In this document: positions 10,616 through 18,613 of the stretch, one piece after another | How positions within the stretch are numbered: position 1 is the first letter of the stretch | How the letters are laid out: each line of letters opens with the position of its first letter | Assembly: GCA_016714985.1 (NCBI GenBank) | Contig: JADKBS010000029.1 | Location: 1-64,000, forward strand | Origin: Saprospiraceae bacterium | GTDB taxonomy: Bacteria > Bacteroidota > Bacteroidia > Chitinophagales > Saprospiraceae | DNA: 64,000 nucleotides | Reading direction: 5' to 3' | Translations under genes and position numbers: made by a program | The notes under the pieces: generated by a model | What the model saw: only the letters and a program-made list of their open reading frames with translations | Told to the model about the DNA's origin: nothing | Databases searched by the model: none

Positions 10616-10719
10616 CGTTTTTGGGGGCGCAAAGGTAGGAAAATCAGTTCAGTGGAACATATTGCTATGGCTTGATTGTTTCGTGAAGAAAGGTGCAACT
10701 TTGCCGAAAAGATTCAAAC

Positions 10720-11310
10720 ATGACTAAAAAGCAGTTTCCTGCCGTAGTTTTGATGGTTGCGTTGCTGGCCTTGCCGAACTGGCTGTTTGGCCAAACGCCA
10801 AACGCCGTACCCCAAGCTCAGTCCAACTACTACATGGACAACGCTCGCCCCGCCAACCAAATCAAGGCCACTTACCCTTACGATATTCCGCTGCGCAATG
10901 CACAGGGCGATACGCTCAACTCGGCCTCGGCCTTTGCCAACAACGGCAAGCCGACCGTCGTCATGTTCTGGTTGACTACCTGTGGCCCCTGCCGCATGGA
11001 ATTGAAGGCCATCAACGAGAAGTTCGAGGGTTGGAAGCAACAGGCCGACTTCAATTTTTACGCCGTCAGCACCGACTGGCCGAAGAACTACCCGTCCTTC
11101 GTGAGCCGGGTAGAGGAGGCCAAATGGCCCTTCCCCGCTTACCACGATTTGAACAGGGAGTTCCATCGCATCATGCCCGGTGAACTGAACGGCCTGCCAC
11201 AAGTCTTCGTGCTGGACAAAGCTGGCAACATCGCCTACCACACCCGCAAGTATGCGCCAGGCGACGAGGATAAGCTGTTCGAAGAGATAAAGAAGTTGGC
11301 GGGCAGCTAA
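10720..11310 (+). CDS. Periplasmic TlpA/ResA-like thioredoxin
   Basis: 196 residues. Signal peptide MTKKQFPAVVLMVALLALPN with cleavage probably after LFGQ. The thioredoxin domain has FWLTTCGPCRMEL (Cys 88 and 91), and GLPQVFVLDKAGN supplies the cis-Pro region. A redox protein for periplasmic disulfide reduction or cytochrome c maturation is expected from the family; the partner is not evident. The start at 10720 gives a proper signal peptide, and a longer frame from 10693 adds only nine residues. Followed by a strong terminator. Confidence 0.8.
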   Translation: MTKKQFPAVVLMVALLALPNWLFGQTPNAVPQAQSNYYMDNARPANQIKATYPYDIPLRNAQGDTLNSASAFANNGKPTVVMFWLTTCGPCRMELKAINEKFEGWKQQADFNFYAVSTDWPKNYPSFVSRVEEAKWPFPAYHDLNREFHRIMPGELNGLPQVFVLDKAGNIAYHTRKYAPGDEDKLFEEIKKLAGS

Positions 11311-11329
11311 AGCCTGGCGGCCAGTGGAA

Positions 11330-11388
11330 ACCCAAAAACAAAGACGGCTGTGGCATCGAGGATGCCACAGCCGTCTTTGTTTTTGGGT
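11330..11388. terminator. Perfect bidirectional terminator hairpin
   Basis: A 28-bp perfect stem (ACCCAAAAACAAAGACGGCT and on) with a three-base loop lies between the convergent thioredoxin and desaturase genes. A/T-rich stem bases give T-runs on both strands. Confidence 0.9.
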
Positions 11389-11435
11389 ATTCGTTGGTTG
11401 CGGTGCAAAACCAATGGAAACGCATTTTATCAGCA

Positions 11436-12539
11436 TCAGGCCGTCACAACGGCAGGCTGGCGGCCCAGTTCCCGCAACATGCGGAAGTGCGACACGATGG
11501 CCTCACGGGTCGTGCGGTACTCGTTGTAGGGCAAGCCGTATTCCAATGCCGTCTGCTTCACGATTTCCGAAATCTTCGGGTAGTGGACGTGGCTGATGTT
11601 CGGGAAGATGTGGTGCTCAATCTGGTAGTTCAGGCCACCCACGAAGAAGGACACGAGCCAGTTGCGGCGGGCGAAATTGGCCGTGGTGCGCAGTTGGTGA
11701 ACTGCCCAAGTATTCTCCATATTGCCCTGGTCATCGGGCAACGGATTCTCGGTGTTCTCCACCACGTGCGCCAATTGGAACACCACGCTCAAAATCACGC
11801 CAGCGGTGTAGTGCATCACGAAAAAGCCAATGAACACCTTCCACCAGGCGATGTCGAGCAGGACGATGGGCAGCACGATCCAAATCAACAGGTAGATTAC
11901 CTTGGTGGTGATGAGGATAGTCCACTCCTTGGTTGGGTTCACTTTTTTCTCGAAGGACAGCCCTTGGCTGATATAGCGCTTCATCTGGGCGTAGTCCTTG
12001 CTGATGGCCCAACTGATGGTCATCAAACCATAGAGAAACACACTATAATAGTGCTGGAAACGATGGAACCGCTTCCATTTATCGTGCTTGTGCAAACGGA
12101 TAAGCCCGTCGGCATCAATGTCCTCGTCCATGTCGGCGATATTGGTGTAGGTGTGGTGGAGCACGTTGTGCTGCACTTTCCAGTTATAAACGTTGCCTGC
12201 GAGGATGTAAATGGAACTGCCCATCAGGTTGTTCACCCAACGGTTGCGGGAATAGGTGCCGTGGTTGCCATCGTGCATCACGCACATGCCCACGAACGAC
12301 ATGCCCATGCCCAATACGATGGTCAAGAGCAGCATTGCCCACTGGTTAAAGTTGTTGGAAATGATGAGGAAATAGGGCGTCAGGAAGATGCTGAATACGA
12401 CGATTGACTTGACGTACAGCTTCCAGTTGCCGTACTTGCTGACGTTGTTTTGTTGGAAATAGGCATTTACACGGGCGTTGAGGGTCTTGAAGAAGTCCGT
12501 GTTGTCCGTTTTAGGAAATCTGATTGCTGAATAATCCAT
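11436..12539 (-). CDS. Membrane fatty acid desaturase
   Basis: 367 residues. Diiron desaturase with three histidine boxes: HDGNH (about 90-94), HNVLHH (about 124-129) and QIEHH (about 306-310). The Q in the third box is typical of front-end (delta-5/6, acyl-lipid or linoleoyl-CoA type) desaturases. Hydrophobic segments lie at about 45-60, 66-88, 105-120, 160-175 and 215-260. It inserts a double bond into membrane acyl chains. Position specificity cannot be read from sequence, and no electron-transfer domain is fused. Confidence 0.85.
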   Translation of the reverse strand: MDYSAIRFPKTDNTDFFKTLNARVNAYFQQNNVSKYGNWKLYVKSIVVFSIFLTPYFLIISNNFNQWAMLLLTIVLGMGMSFVGMCVMHDGNHGTYSRNRWVNNLMGSSIYILAGNVYNWKVQHNVLHHTYTNIADMDEDIDADGLIRLHKHDKWKRFHRFQHYYSVFLYGLMTISWAISKDYAQMKRYISQGLSFEKKVNPTKEWTILITTKVIYLLIWIVLPIVLLDIAWWKVFIGFFVMHYTAGVILSVVFQLAHVVENTENPLPDDQGNMENTWAVHQLRTTANFARRNWLVSFFVGGLNYQIEHHIFPNISHVHYPKISEIVKQTALEYGLPYNEYRTTREAIVSHFRMLRELGRQPAVVTA

Positions 12540-12854
12540 GATTGCGTTTAAAAGATGAATACTTAAACCGAAAATCGGGTTTGTTCTGATTTTGATGATT
12601 TTCGAAAAAACAGGCCATTTCGTTTGGCCAATACTTTTTCTCGGTTGGTAGGTCTTTCACAAAGGTAGTAGCAGAGAAGCTGGGCAAAAATAGCAAAAGA
12701 AATTTTCGTGCCGAACCTCTTGACAAATATCTGCCAAGAATATCGGCGAAACGTCGTTTAGGGTAGGCTTCGTACTGTAGAAAAGTCTATGAAACGTAAA
12801 AACTAAAGCGGGAAAAACTAACCACTCGGCAGTTTGCTGTTTTATTTTGTGCTG
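12540..12854. other. Intergenic, no gene seen
   Basis: The upstream region of the desaturase gene. It holds short frames only. No clear -7 box or RNA gene was recognised. Confidence 0.5.
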
Positions 12855-12975
12855 TAACTGCTTAGGAGGGTGTGGGAGGAGAGAGAAAAAATGAAATTTT
12901 TCTCCTCCTCCTTAGGGTGTTTTTGGGGAAAAATTTTCAATTTTTCCCCAAAAAACACCCCTTGCTAAGTAGTTA
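12855..12975. repeat. Two-hairpin structured repeat, copy A
   Basis: Terminal inverted repeats TAACTGCTTAGG and CTAAGTAGTTA enclose two hairpins. The first is a GGAGGAGAGAGAAAAA / TTTTTCTCCTCC stem. The second is GGTGTTTTTGGGGAAAA with its inverse TTTTTCCCCAAAAAACACC. Compared with copy B (inverted, 13381-13505), second-stem bases differ on both sides so that pairing is kept. Confidence 0.8.
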
Positions 12976-13003
12976 TTTTGTGCTTTTAATTGGAACAGCG
13001 ACA

Positions 13004-13276
13004 ATGAACAAGCATTTCAACATCACCATACATGGTAAAGTTCAAGGCGTGTGGTACCGGGCCAGCGCCCAGAATGCCGCACAGCGGCTCGGTCTCACGG
13101 GCTTTGTGTGCAACCTGCCCGAGGGCGGCGTCTATGCCGAGGCAGAAGGGCCGGAAGCCACCCTGCAAGAATTCATCAAATGGTGCCGCCGGGGGCCGCA
13201 ATTGGCCATCGTCGAGGAAGTAGGCATAGTGGAGGGAACATTGGTGGGCTTTGAGGGTTTTGAAATCAGGCGGTAG
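13004..13276 (+). CDS. Acylphosphatase
   Basis: 90 residues, the usual size. Hydrolyses acyl phosphates in the cytoplasm. The signature GKVQGVWYRA carries the phosphate-binding Arg at residue 19, and GFVCNLPEGGV supplies the catalytic Asn 37, in a context typical of the family. Start at 13004: a longer open frame from 12872 would be translated from repeat copy A. The gene is bracketed by repeat copies A and B in opposite orientations. Confidence 0.92.
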   Translation: MNKHFNITIHGKVQGVWYRASAQNAAQRLGLTGFVCNLPEGGVYAEAEGPEATLQEFIKWCRRGPQLAIVEEVGIVEGTLVGFEGFEIRR

Positions 13277-13380
13277 CATGGTCTGCCTTACCATGTTACC
13301 TTTGCAACGAGTTGCCAGTGTTGTCGGCGTTGGCCCAATGAACGGCCCTACCCGATACTCGCCACTCAATTCTCGAAACG

Positions 13381-13505
13381 TAACTGTGTAGCAGGGGGAG
13401 TTTGTTGGGGAAAAATTTTCAATTTTTCCCCAACAAACTCCCAAAAATGTGGGAGGAGATAAGAAATTCATTTTTTTCTCTCCTCCCACGCCCCCTAAAT
13501 AGTTG
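13381..13505. repeat. Two-hairpin structured repeat, copy B (inverted)
   Basis: Begins TAACTGTGTAGCAGGGG and ends CCCCCTAAATAGTTG. The GGGAGTTTGTTGGGG / CCCCAACAAACTCCC hairpin comes first and the GGGAGGAGA / TCTCCTCCC hairpin second, the reverse of copy A. It ends about 20 bases before the next gene, so it may supply part of that gene's leader. Confidence 0.8.
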
Positions 13506-13525
13506 CCTCGAAACTTCCAAAAAAA

Positions 13526-14107
13526 ATGAAGCATATCCTGCCCATCTTCCTGCTGTTGGTGCTCGGCATTACCGCCAGCGCCCAGTGCAAGATAGCCCTC
13601 GACAAAATTGACGAGTTCGATTCGACCCGGCTAATTGCCACCAAACCGTTCAACATCGGATACCTTGTCGCCACGGGCAACGTGGCCGGGGGCTTCGATG
13701 GGAAGGAGTCCGTGGAAGAGGGAAAGGCCATTTTCAGCTTCGGCAACGAGAACAATATCCGCTCCTTCTTCCTTACGCTGGCCGTGGTGGAGCGCAAGTT
13801 CTACATGATTGACGCCGAGTACAACGTCCATTTGAAATTGAAGGACGGCCAGATACTCACCCTGCTCAACGTGCCCGAAGATGGCGAGTTCGACCGCAAA
13901 ATCATGATGTGGAAGTACGTGCATACCTGTGTGGTGCCGCTGGAGTATTTCCATGCGCTCCGCAATGGGCTGGTAGAGAAAATCCGCATCGAATATACCA
14001 ACTACAAGCAGACCATCGTGCTGGAGGACAAGCAGGCCCAAGCCCTGCAAGATGCCGTGAAATGCGTGGAGGAAAGGCTGAAAACGACGACGGCACCCAA
14101 GCCTTAG
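13526..14107 (+). CDS. Secreted protein of unknown function
   Basis: 193 residues with the signal peptide MKHILPIFLLLVLGITASAQ. The mature part alternates short hydrophobic strands with charged turns (for example FYMIDAEYNVHLKLKDGQIL), suggesting a beta-rich periplasmic protein, and ends with a helical, Lys-rich tail. No family is recognised. A TACCTTTG box at 13297-13304 could be its promoter, which would put repeat copy B in the leader. Confidence 0.6.
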   Translation: MKHILPIFLLLVLGITASAQCKIALDKIDEFDSTRLIATKPFNIGYLVATGNVAGGFDGKESVEEGKAIFSFGNENNIRSFFLTLAVVERKFYMIDAEYNVHLKLKDGQILTLLNVPEDGEFDRKIMMWKYVHTCVVPLEYFHALRNGLVEKIRIEYTNYKQTIVLEDKQAQALQDAVKCVEERLKTTTAPKP

Positions 14108-14111
14108 GTTA

Positions 14112-14194
14112 GTTCCGAGTTTTGAGTTTCGAGTTTCGAGTTGGGACAGGCTAGCTCGAAACTCGTAACTCAAAACTCGTAACTTAAAACTCAC
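14112..14194. repeat. Iterated-word palindrome (word GAGTTTC/GAGTTTT)
   Basis: The left arm has three to four repeats of GAGTTTTGAGTTTC. The right arm is AGCTCGAAACTCGTAACTCAAAACTCG and further repeats. It lies between convergent genes, has the same architecture as the other iterated-word palindromes, and uses an unrelated word. Confidence 0.7.
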
Positions 14195-14703
14195 CCTGGC
14201 TTCTTCGCAAGTCTCCCCCAGCCCCACCGCATCAGCAGCAGCAGGCCCGCAAAGACCAGCAGCCCCTGCCAGAGCGGCATATAGGAGATGACGATAAGGT
14301 GCGTCTTGTCCAGCACCCAGAAGAAGGCGAACGCCGCCGCAATCATCATGAACAGCCCCGTGATCTTGTCGAAGCCCGGCACCTCGTCCAAGCTGACGTT
14401 GCGCCGGATGAGCAGCAGCGTACCGAACATGGAGAGTATGGGCAGCACCTGCGTGTACATATCGGTCTGGAAGATGCTCCTGCGCTCGAAGATGAACACG
14501 TACAAGCTGAGGAAGATGGCAAAAATCCCCGGCACGCAGACCAAGTAAATCAGTGCCGAGTAGAGGTATTTCCAAGGGTCCATGCCGCCCTCGCCCTTGC
14601 CAAAAATGCCCGCCAACAGCGCCGTGAGCGGCACGAGCAGGAAATAGGACAAAATCCAAAATGGATTGGCGACGATGAACTGGAAAAATTCCTGTAAGGT
14701 CAT
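14191..14703 (-). CDS. Multi-pass membrane protein of unknown function
   Basis: 170 residues, start at MTLQEFFQFIVANPFWIL. Five hydrophobic segments are visible: WILSYFLLVPLTALLAGIF, YLYSALIYLVCVPGIFAIF, VLPILSMFGTLLLI, ITGLFMMIAAAFAFFWVL and LLVFAGLLLLM. No catalytic motif is seen. It is separated by about 60 bases from the large gene upstream on the same strand, so co-transcription is possible. Confidence 0.65.
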   Translation of the reverse strand: MTLQEFFQFIVANPFWILSYFLLVPLTALLAGIFGKGEGGMDPWKYLYSALIYLVCVPGIFAIFLSLYVFIFERRSIFQTDMYTQVLPILSMFGTLLLIRRNVSLDEVPGFDKITGLFMMIAAAFAFFWVLDKTHLIVISYMPLWQGLLVFAGLLLLMRWGWGRLAKKPG

Positions 14704-14762
14704 GGCTGGAAAGATTTGTGGGGACAAAGAAAGGCAAAACCATTGGCTCTTGCAATCCGATT

Positions 14763-17363
14763 TTACAGCCCATAAGCCACCACGCCCGCCCCATTTCCGA
14801 CAATCACCACGGGTTTTCCATCACCGAGCAGGTCAACGATGCTGAACAGGGTGGTGCCCGCCAACGGGAATTGCGGCAGCAGTTCGCCCTTCCCATTCAG
14901 TAGGTTGATTTGGCTTTTTGCTTCGCAAACGGTGCCCACGAGGGACTTGTCCCTACCCACCCATTGCACCGCAAAGACGGCATCCTGCGGCTGTTCGAAA
15001 TCGTATTTGAAGGCTTTCTTGAAACTGCTTTTTTCATAAAAATTGACCGCCAGCACCTTGCCGCCCAAGGCCATGTAATCCTTTCGCTCGTCGCCCGTCA
15101 CATCCGCAAAGGCGAACTGGACAGCACCGGAACGCCCAACATCAAGCCCAAGGTTGAAGCCACCGCCTTCGAGGTTCGTCACCGTCACCCGGCCTTTTTC
15201 ATCGCAGACCACGATTCGGTAGCTGTCGCCATCCGCCTGAAAATCAGGGGCTTGCAGAAATTTGGAGGCGAGGTCTTTCTTCGGGAAGCGGTACTCGCCG
15301 TTCTTCTGGAATACGTTCAGCATGCCCGCCGTGTCGAGCAGCACGAGGAAGTCCTTGCCCTTGGCCTGGAAATGTGTGAGGGGGTGCCGCACCACACCGA
15401 CGCCCGTCTTGGGCCGCCAGCCTTCCACGGGACTGCCCCGCTCGTTGAAGCCGTAGGCCACGCCATTTTCGCAGGCAATGAAGAATTCGTACTCGTTGCT
15501 ATTGAAAAAATCAATGACCGTCACGCCGTTGCTGGCCGGGGTCTGGAGGCGAAGGGGGAACCCAGCCACGTCCTCGCCCTCGTGGTCAACCACATAGATG
15601 CCGCTGGCCGTGCTGAACGCAAACTGGGTTTCCTCGTCCGAGTTCAGGTCGAGTTGCCAGATTTGGGACTGGATTGGCTCGCCCAACTCCCGCCGCCAGA
15701 GGATGCGGCCCGCTTTGGAGAGCAGGTAGGCTGTACGGCTGGCATCCTGCACGAAAATCTCCACCTCGCCCGACTGCGGGTTGGTGAAAACGGCGGGCTG
15801 AATGGCCACCGCATTGCCAAGCGGCACCTTCCAAAGGATATTGGCAGGTGCCGCTTCTACTTTACTCCCAGTATTGGCCGGGGTGGAGATTTTCAATTTG
15901 CAAACTTGCCCCTGACGCACAAACGTGGCTGCCAACTGCTTGAAATCCAGCGGGTTGCGGCCAAGTTTCGCCAAGGTCTCCTCGCCGATGAGCGGCGAAA
16001 CCAGCGGCCATGCCTGCTCGCTTTGGAAATAAAGCAAGCCATGTGCCTCACCATCCAGCCCCGCGACCAATTGCTGGAAATCGGTGTCCTTCGTGCAGGT
16101 TTGGCCAGCGAGGTACATGCCCAGCCAGCGTTCCAGCCCGTTTTTTGAATTGGAAAAAAGCACGTAGTCGCCTAATACCGTACCGTAAGGGTCGCTTAGA
16201 TTGCCGCCCAATTGCAGCATCTTGTCCAAGGGTAAGCCATTGAAGCGCCGGACGCTAAACATTTGAAAATCATACGTTTCCGTGCTTTCAAGGCGCTTGG
16301 CCAGTGCGGTCAATTTCGCCTCTGCGGCCTTTGGGTCTTTTGTTTTCAACAATAAAAACTGCTCGGCAGCACCAGCCTCCAAGGGTTCGCCGTAGGCAAC
16401 GACCACTTCGTCGGACAGCCAAGGGGCAAGGTAGGTGCGCCAAAGCCCGGTCTCGGCCGCAGCCGTGATGCGGTCGCAGGTGAGCCAGGCGAAGGCTGCT
16501 AGGTTGTCGGGGAGGTAGTTCAGGGCAGAAGCAAAAGAATGCGGCTTTTCGTTGGCGTCCATAAGCGGATGGCCCTGTGCCATGCTGAAAGCGCCGTTCC
16601 ACCGTTGTTGCTTTTGCGCCGTTGGCAAATCGAGGCGCAGCCAACGGGCGACGCCGCCCAATCCATCCAAGGAGCGGACGCTGGCAGGGTCGAGCAACGG
16701 ACTGAACTGCGGGCCAAGCTCGGCGAGGTTGAACAGCATGGGCAGGCTGTATGCTGCACTTGGGTCATCTTTGGCCATACCCGAAAAGCCACTGTCACGG
16801 CAGAGCGAATCGGCTGGGCGGCCCAGTTGGCTGAGGGCATTTTCCACCAAATAGGCATGGCGGGCAAAGAGCAACAGGTTGCGGTAGCGGGCAAGGGCGA
16901 ATTCCTCGCCAGCTATTTTTACGGTAAAAACATCGTGGCCCTTGAACAGGGATTTGCGCATCCGCCAGTCCCGGTTTTTGCCCAAGATGGCGTCAAGGTC
17001 ATTGTCCCGCATTTCATCGAAAACGAACATCACATCAACGCCCCGGGTGCGGGTAGGCTGTAGCAGTGCCAGCGTTTCGGTTTGTTTTTTTTGGGTAAAA
17101 ACGGGCGCAAAATGCTTGGCGTAGGCATCCCAATCCGCCACCAAAGCAGTGGGCAGGGCCAATTCGGCCATGCTGTTCTTGCCTTCCTCGGATTTCAGTT
17201 TTTGTAGTTTTTCTGGGGTGAACAGCACGACCACCGCCGTGTGACGAGGCACGGCCTCATGCGGATGTACGGGCAGGAAGGGCAGGCGAAGGAATTGCGA
17301 CAGCACCCAAAAGGCGGCTGCGCCTAGGGAAAGGAGGAGGAGGATTTTTTTGAGTCTTTTCAT
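14763..17363 (-). CDS. DUF3352-like protein with C-terminal PQQ-type beta-propeller
   Basis: 866 residues from MKRLKKILLLLSLGAAAF; a longer open frame adds an implausible 63-residue leader. One N-terminal membrane anchor or signal (residues 5-25) is followed by a region resembling DUF3352 (about 40-500). From about 560 come repeated beta-propeller blades (ILWKVPLGNAVAIQPAVF, GRILWRRELGEPIQSQIW, HPLTHFQAKGKDFLVLLD, FAFADVTGDERKDYMALG). It probably sits in the periplasm as an anchored binding or assembly protein; no enzyme motif is seen. It ends about 60 bases upstream of the small membrane protein. Confidence 0.6.
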   Translation of the reverse strand: MKRLKKILLLLSLGAAAFWVLSQFLRLPFLPVHPHEAVPRHTAVVVLFTPEKLQKLKSEEGKNSMAELALPTALVADWDAYAKHFAPVFTQKKQTETLALLQPTRTRGVDVMFVFDEMRDNDLDAILGKNRDWRMRKSLFKGHDVFTVKIAGEEFALARYRNLLLFARHAYLVENALSQLGRPADSLCRDSGFSGMAKDDPSAAYSLPMLFNLAELGPQFSPLLDPASVRSLDGLGGVARWLRLDLPTAQKQQRWNGAFSMAQGHPLMDANEKPHSFASALNYLPDNLAAFAWLTCDRITAAAETGLWRTYLAPWLSDEVVVAYGEPLEAGAAEQFLLLKTKDPKAAEAKLTALAKRLESTETYDFQMFSVRRFNGLPLDKMLQLGGNLSDPYGTVLGDYVLFSNSKNGLERWLGMYLAGQTCTKDTDFQQLVAGLDGEAHGLLYFQSEQAWPLVSPLIGEETLAKLGRNPLDFKQLAATFVRQGQVCKLKISTPANTGSKVEAAPANILWKVPLGNAVAIQPAVFTNPQSGEVEIFVQDASRTAYLLSKAGRILWRRELGEPIQSQIWQLDLNSDEETQFAFSTASGIYVVDHEGEDVAGFPLRLQTPASNGVTVIDFFNSNEYEFFIACENGVAYGFNERGSPVEGWRPKTGVGVVRHPLTHFQAKGKDFLVLLDTAGMLNVFQKNGEYRFPKKDLASKFLQAPDFQADGDSYRIVVCDEKGRVTVTNLEGGGFNLGLDVGRSGAVQFAFADVTGDERKDYMALGGKVLAVNFYEKSSFKKAFKYDFEQPQDAVFAVQWVGRDKSLVGTVCEAKSQINLLNGKGELLPQFPLAGTTLFSIVDLLGDGKPVVIVGNGAGVVAYGL

Positions 17364-17476
17364 GCAATTTTTGTGGGTTATGGAACGAAGCATCCATGAT
17401 TCCGTCTCAAAAGGGCAAATGGGGTTGGATGAAACAAGGGTTGGTGGTAGGTTATAAGGGTTGAACAAAGCCCACA

Positions 17477-17509
17477 ACCGATACGATTGCTCGAAGCAAT
17501 CGTATCGGT
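17477..17509. repeat. 15-bp perfect hairpin, loop CGA
   Basis: ACCGATACGATTGCT pairs exactly with AGCAATCGTATCGGT. It lies about 115 bases upstream of the DUF3352-like gene and has no T-run, so a regulatory or structural role is more likely than termination. The core GATACGATTG recurs at about 17718. Confidence 0.6.
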
Positions 17510-17549
17510 ACCAACCTTTTTGGCCCACCATCAAGGTTTTATGGGCCGC

Positions 17550-17935
17550 CAAAGATGCAGCGTTTTTGGCTTTTGCAGGGTGGTTTGTTCGTTATGCGTA
17601 TTTGATGAGTTGTGAAATGGTTCGGCTTGGGTGAAAAATGCCCATCCCGAATTGCCAACAATCCTTCTGTGGGCATCCCAGAATTCTGCCATGCCTAAAG
17701 AACTTTTTTTGGCCAATGATACGATTGGCAAAATCTTTGCATTTAACTTGTTTTTTATGTGTTTGTTTTGCTATCTTGCAGGCATCTTTTAACACTTAAA
17801 TATTTTTCTAGCATGAAAAAACGAACTTTCTTCACTGCGCTTCACTGCGCTTCACTGCGCTTCACTGCGCTTCACTAGCCTGTGCTTAGGCTTGGGGATG
17901 ATGCTCTACATGGGACTTACTGGATGCCAGAAGGA
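17550..17935 (+). repeat. 386-bp direct repeat, copy 1
   Basis: Aligns without net length change to 23889-24274 (offset 6339 at both ends). It covers a minus-strand CATCTTTG box, a plus-strand AATCTTTGC box near 17735, the leader, the start ATG at 17813, the decamer array and the lipoprotein signal codons up to the lipobox. The interior near 17580-17730 has point differences, while the last 200 bases are almost identical. Confidence 0.85.
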
Positions 17936-18533
17936 CGAGACTGTAGGCAAGGATGAACTTACAGGGAGCAATGCTTTGCTCGCCAATGGCACAACGGCAA
18001 CTTCGGTTACTTCTTGCAATTGTGAGTATGAGATTATTTCCGTCAATGCAAGTCCAATAGCTCCGCCTAACACTGGTTCTGTCGATTATTATTTGCGCAG
18101 CGACAATTTTTGCAACGGAATTTTTGACAATTGTATTCTTCTCGATGCTTGGAATTTAAGTGCATATTCTGGACAAGGAACCGCTGGCTGCCAGTGTTTT
18201 GATACTTCAACAACTGATTTTATCAATACTTATCCATCTGGCTATTATCCTATCAATTGCCAAGTATCACCTTACTCTTCATTTGGTGTGTACTGGGAGC
18301 CACTATGGTTCAGGCCAAATTGTCTTGGACAAACAGTTGTAGCACTTGGTAGCAATATCACATTTAGGTTAAGATGTTCAGATGGATTCGGCTCAACCCC
18401 TCCAACCGAGGATTGCCCGGGACGATCCTACTATAGTGATCCTATTACCTTGACTGTTTCGCAGGGAAATTACCAACCATCAATTCCAATTTCATTGTCT
18501 GGTTGTGGCTGTGTTCCAAATATTGGGAAATAG
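17813..18533 (+). CDS. Lipoprotein with decamer repeats in signal codons, out of frame as sequenced
   Basis: ATG 17813 begins MKKRTFFTALHCASLRFTAL and then hits TAG, because four copies of the 10-bp unit leave the frame shifted by one. With three units (or none) the ATG joins the downstream frame exactly and encodes a textbook lipoprotein signal ending GMMLYMGLTGC. In the downstream frame the body (to 18533) is Cys-rich and Ser/Thr/Pro-rich, with pairs such as CNCEYE and CQCFDTST, and is A+T-rich compared with neighbours. No family is recognised. Without a copy-number change only a weak TTG start at 17892 is available. The large T9SS protein gene follows after a terminator. Confidence 0.65.
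17831..17876 (+). repeat. 10-bp tandem repeat (TTCACTGCGC x4 plus partial), locus 1
   Basis: Four perfect TTCACTGCGC units and a fifth partial TTCACT lie inside the predicted signal-peptide codons. Since 10 is not divisible by 3, each gain or loss changes the reading frame. Three units are in frame; the four seen are not. Confidence 0.9.
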
Positions 18534-18552
18534 CGTTTATGTATTTAAGGAG

Positions 18553-18590
18553 CAAAGCCTTGCTGGCATGAATTTCGCCGCAAGGCTTTG
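18553..18590 (+). terminator. Rho-independent terminator after lipoprotein 1
   Basis: CAAAGCCTTGC and GCAAGGCTTTG form an 11-bp stem with a 16-nt loop followed by TTTACTT, between the lipoprotein and the T9SS protein gene. Confidence 0.7.
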
Positions 18591-18613
18591 TTTACTTCGT
18601 AGTTCAACTGGTT

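Noticed and set aside
11394..12407. 337-codon plus-strand frame
   Set aside because: Antisense of the desaturase, which has three intact histidine boxes; the frame reads as His/Val-rich shadow.
14910..16148. 412-codon plus-strand frame
   Set aside because: Shadow of the DUF3352/propeller gene, whose minus-strand reading has a signal peptide and blades.
17831..17876. CRISPR-like array from the TTCACTGCGC repeats
   Set aside because: The repeats are directly adjacent 10-mers with no spacers; they are a tandem microsatellite.
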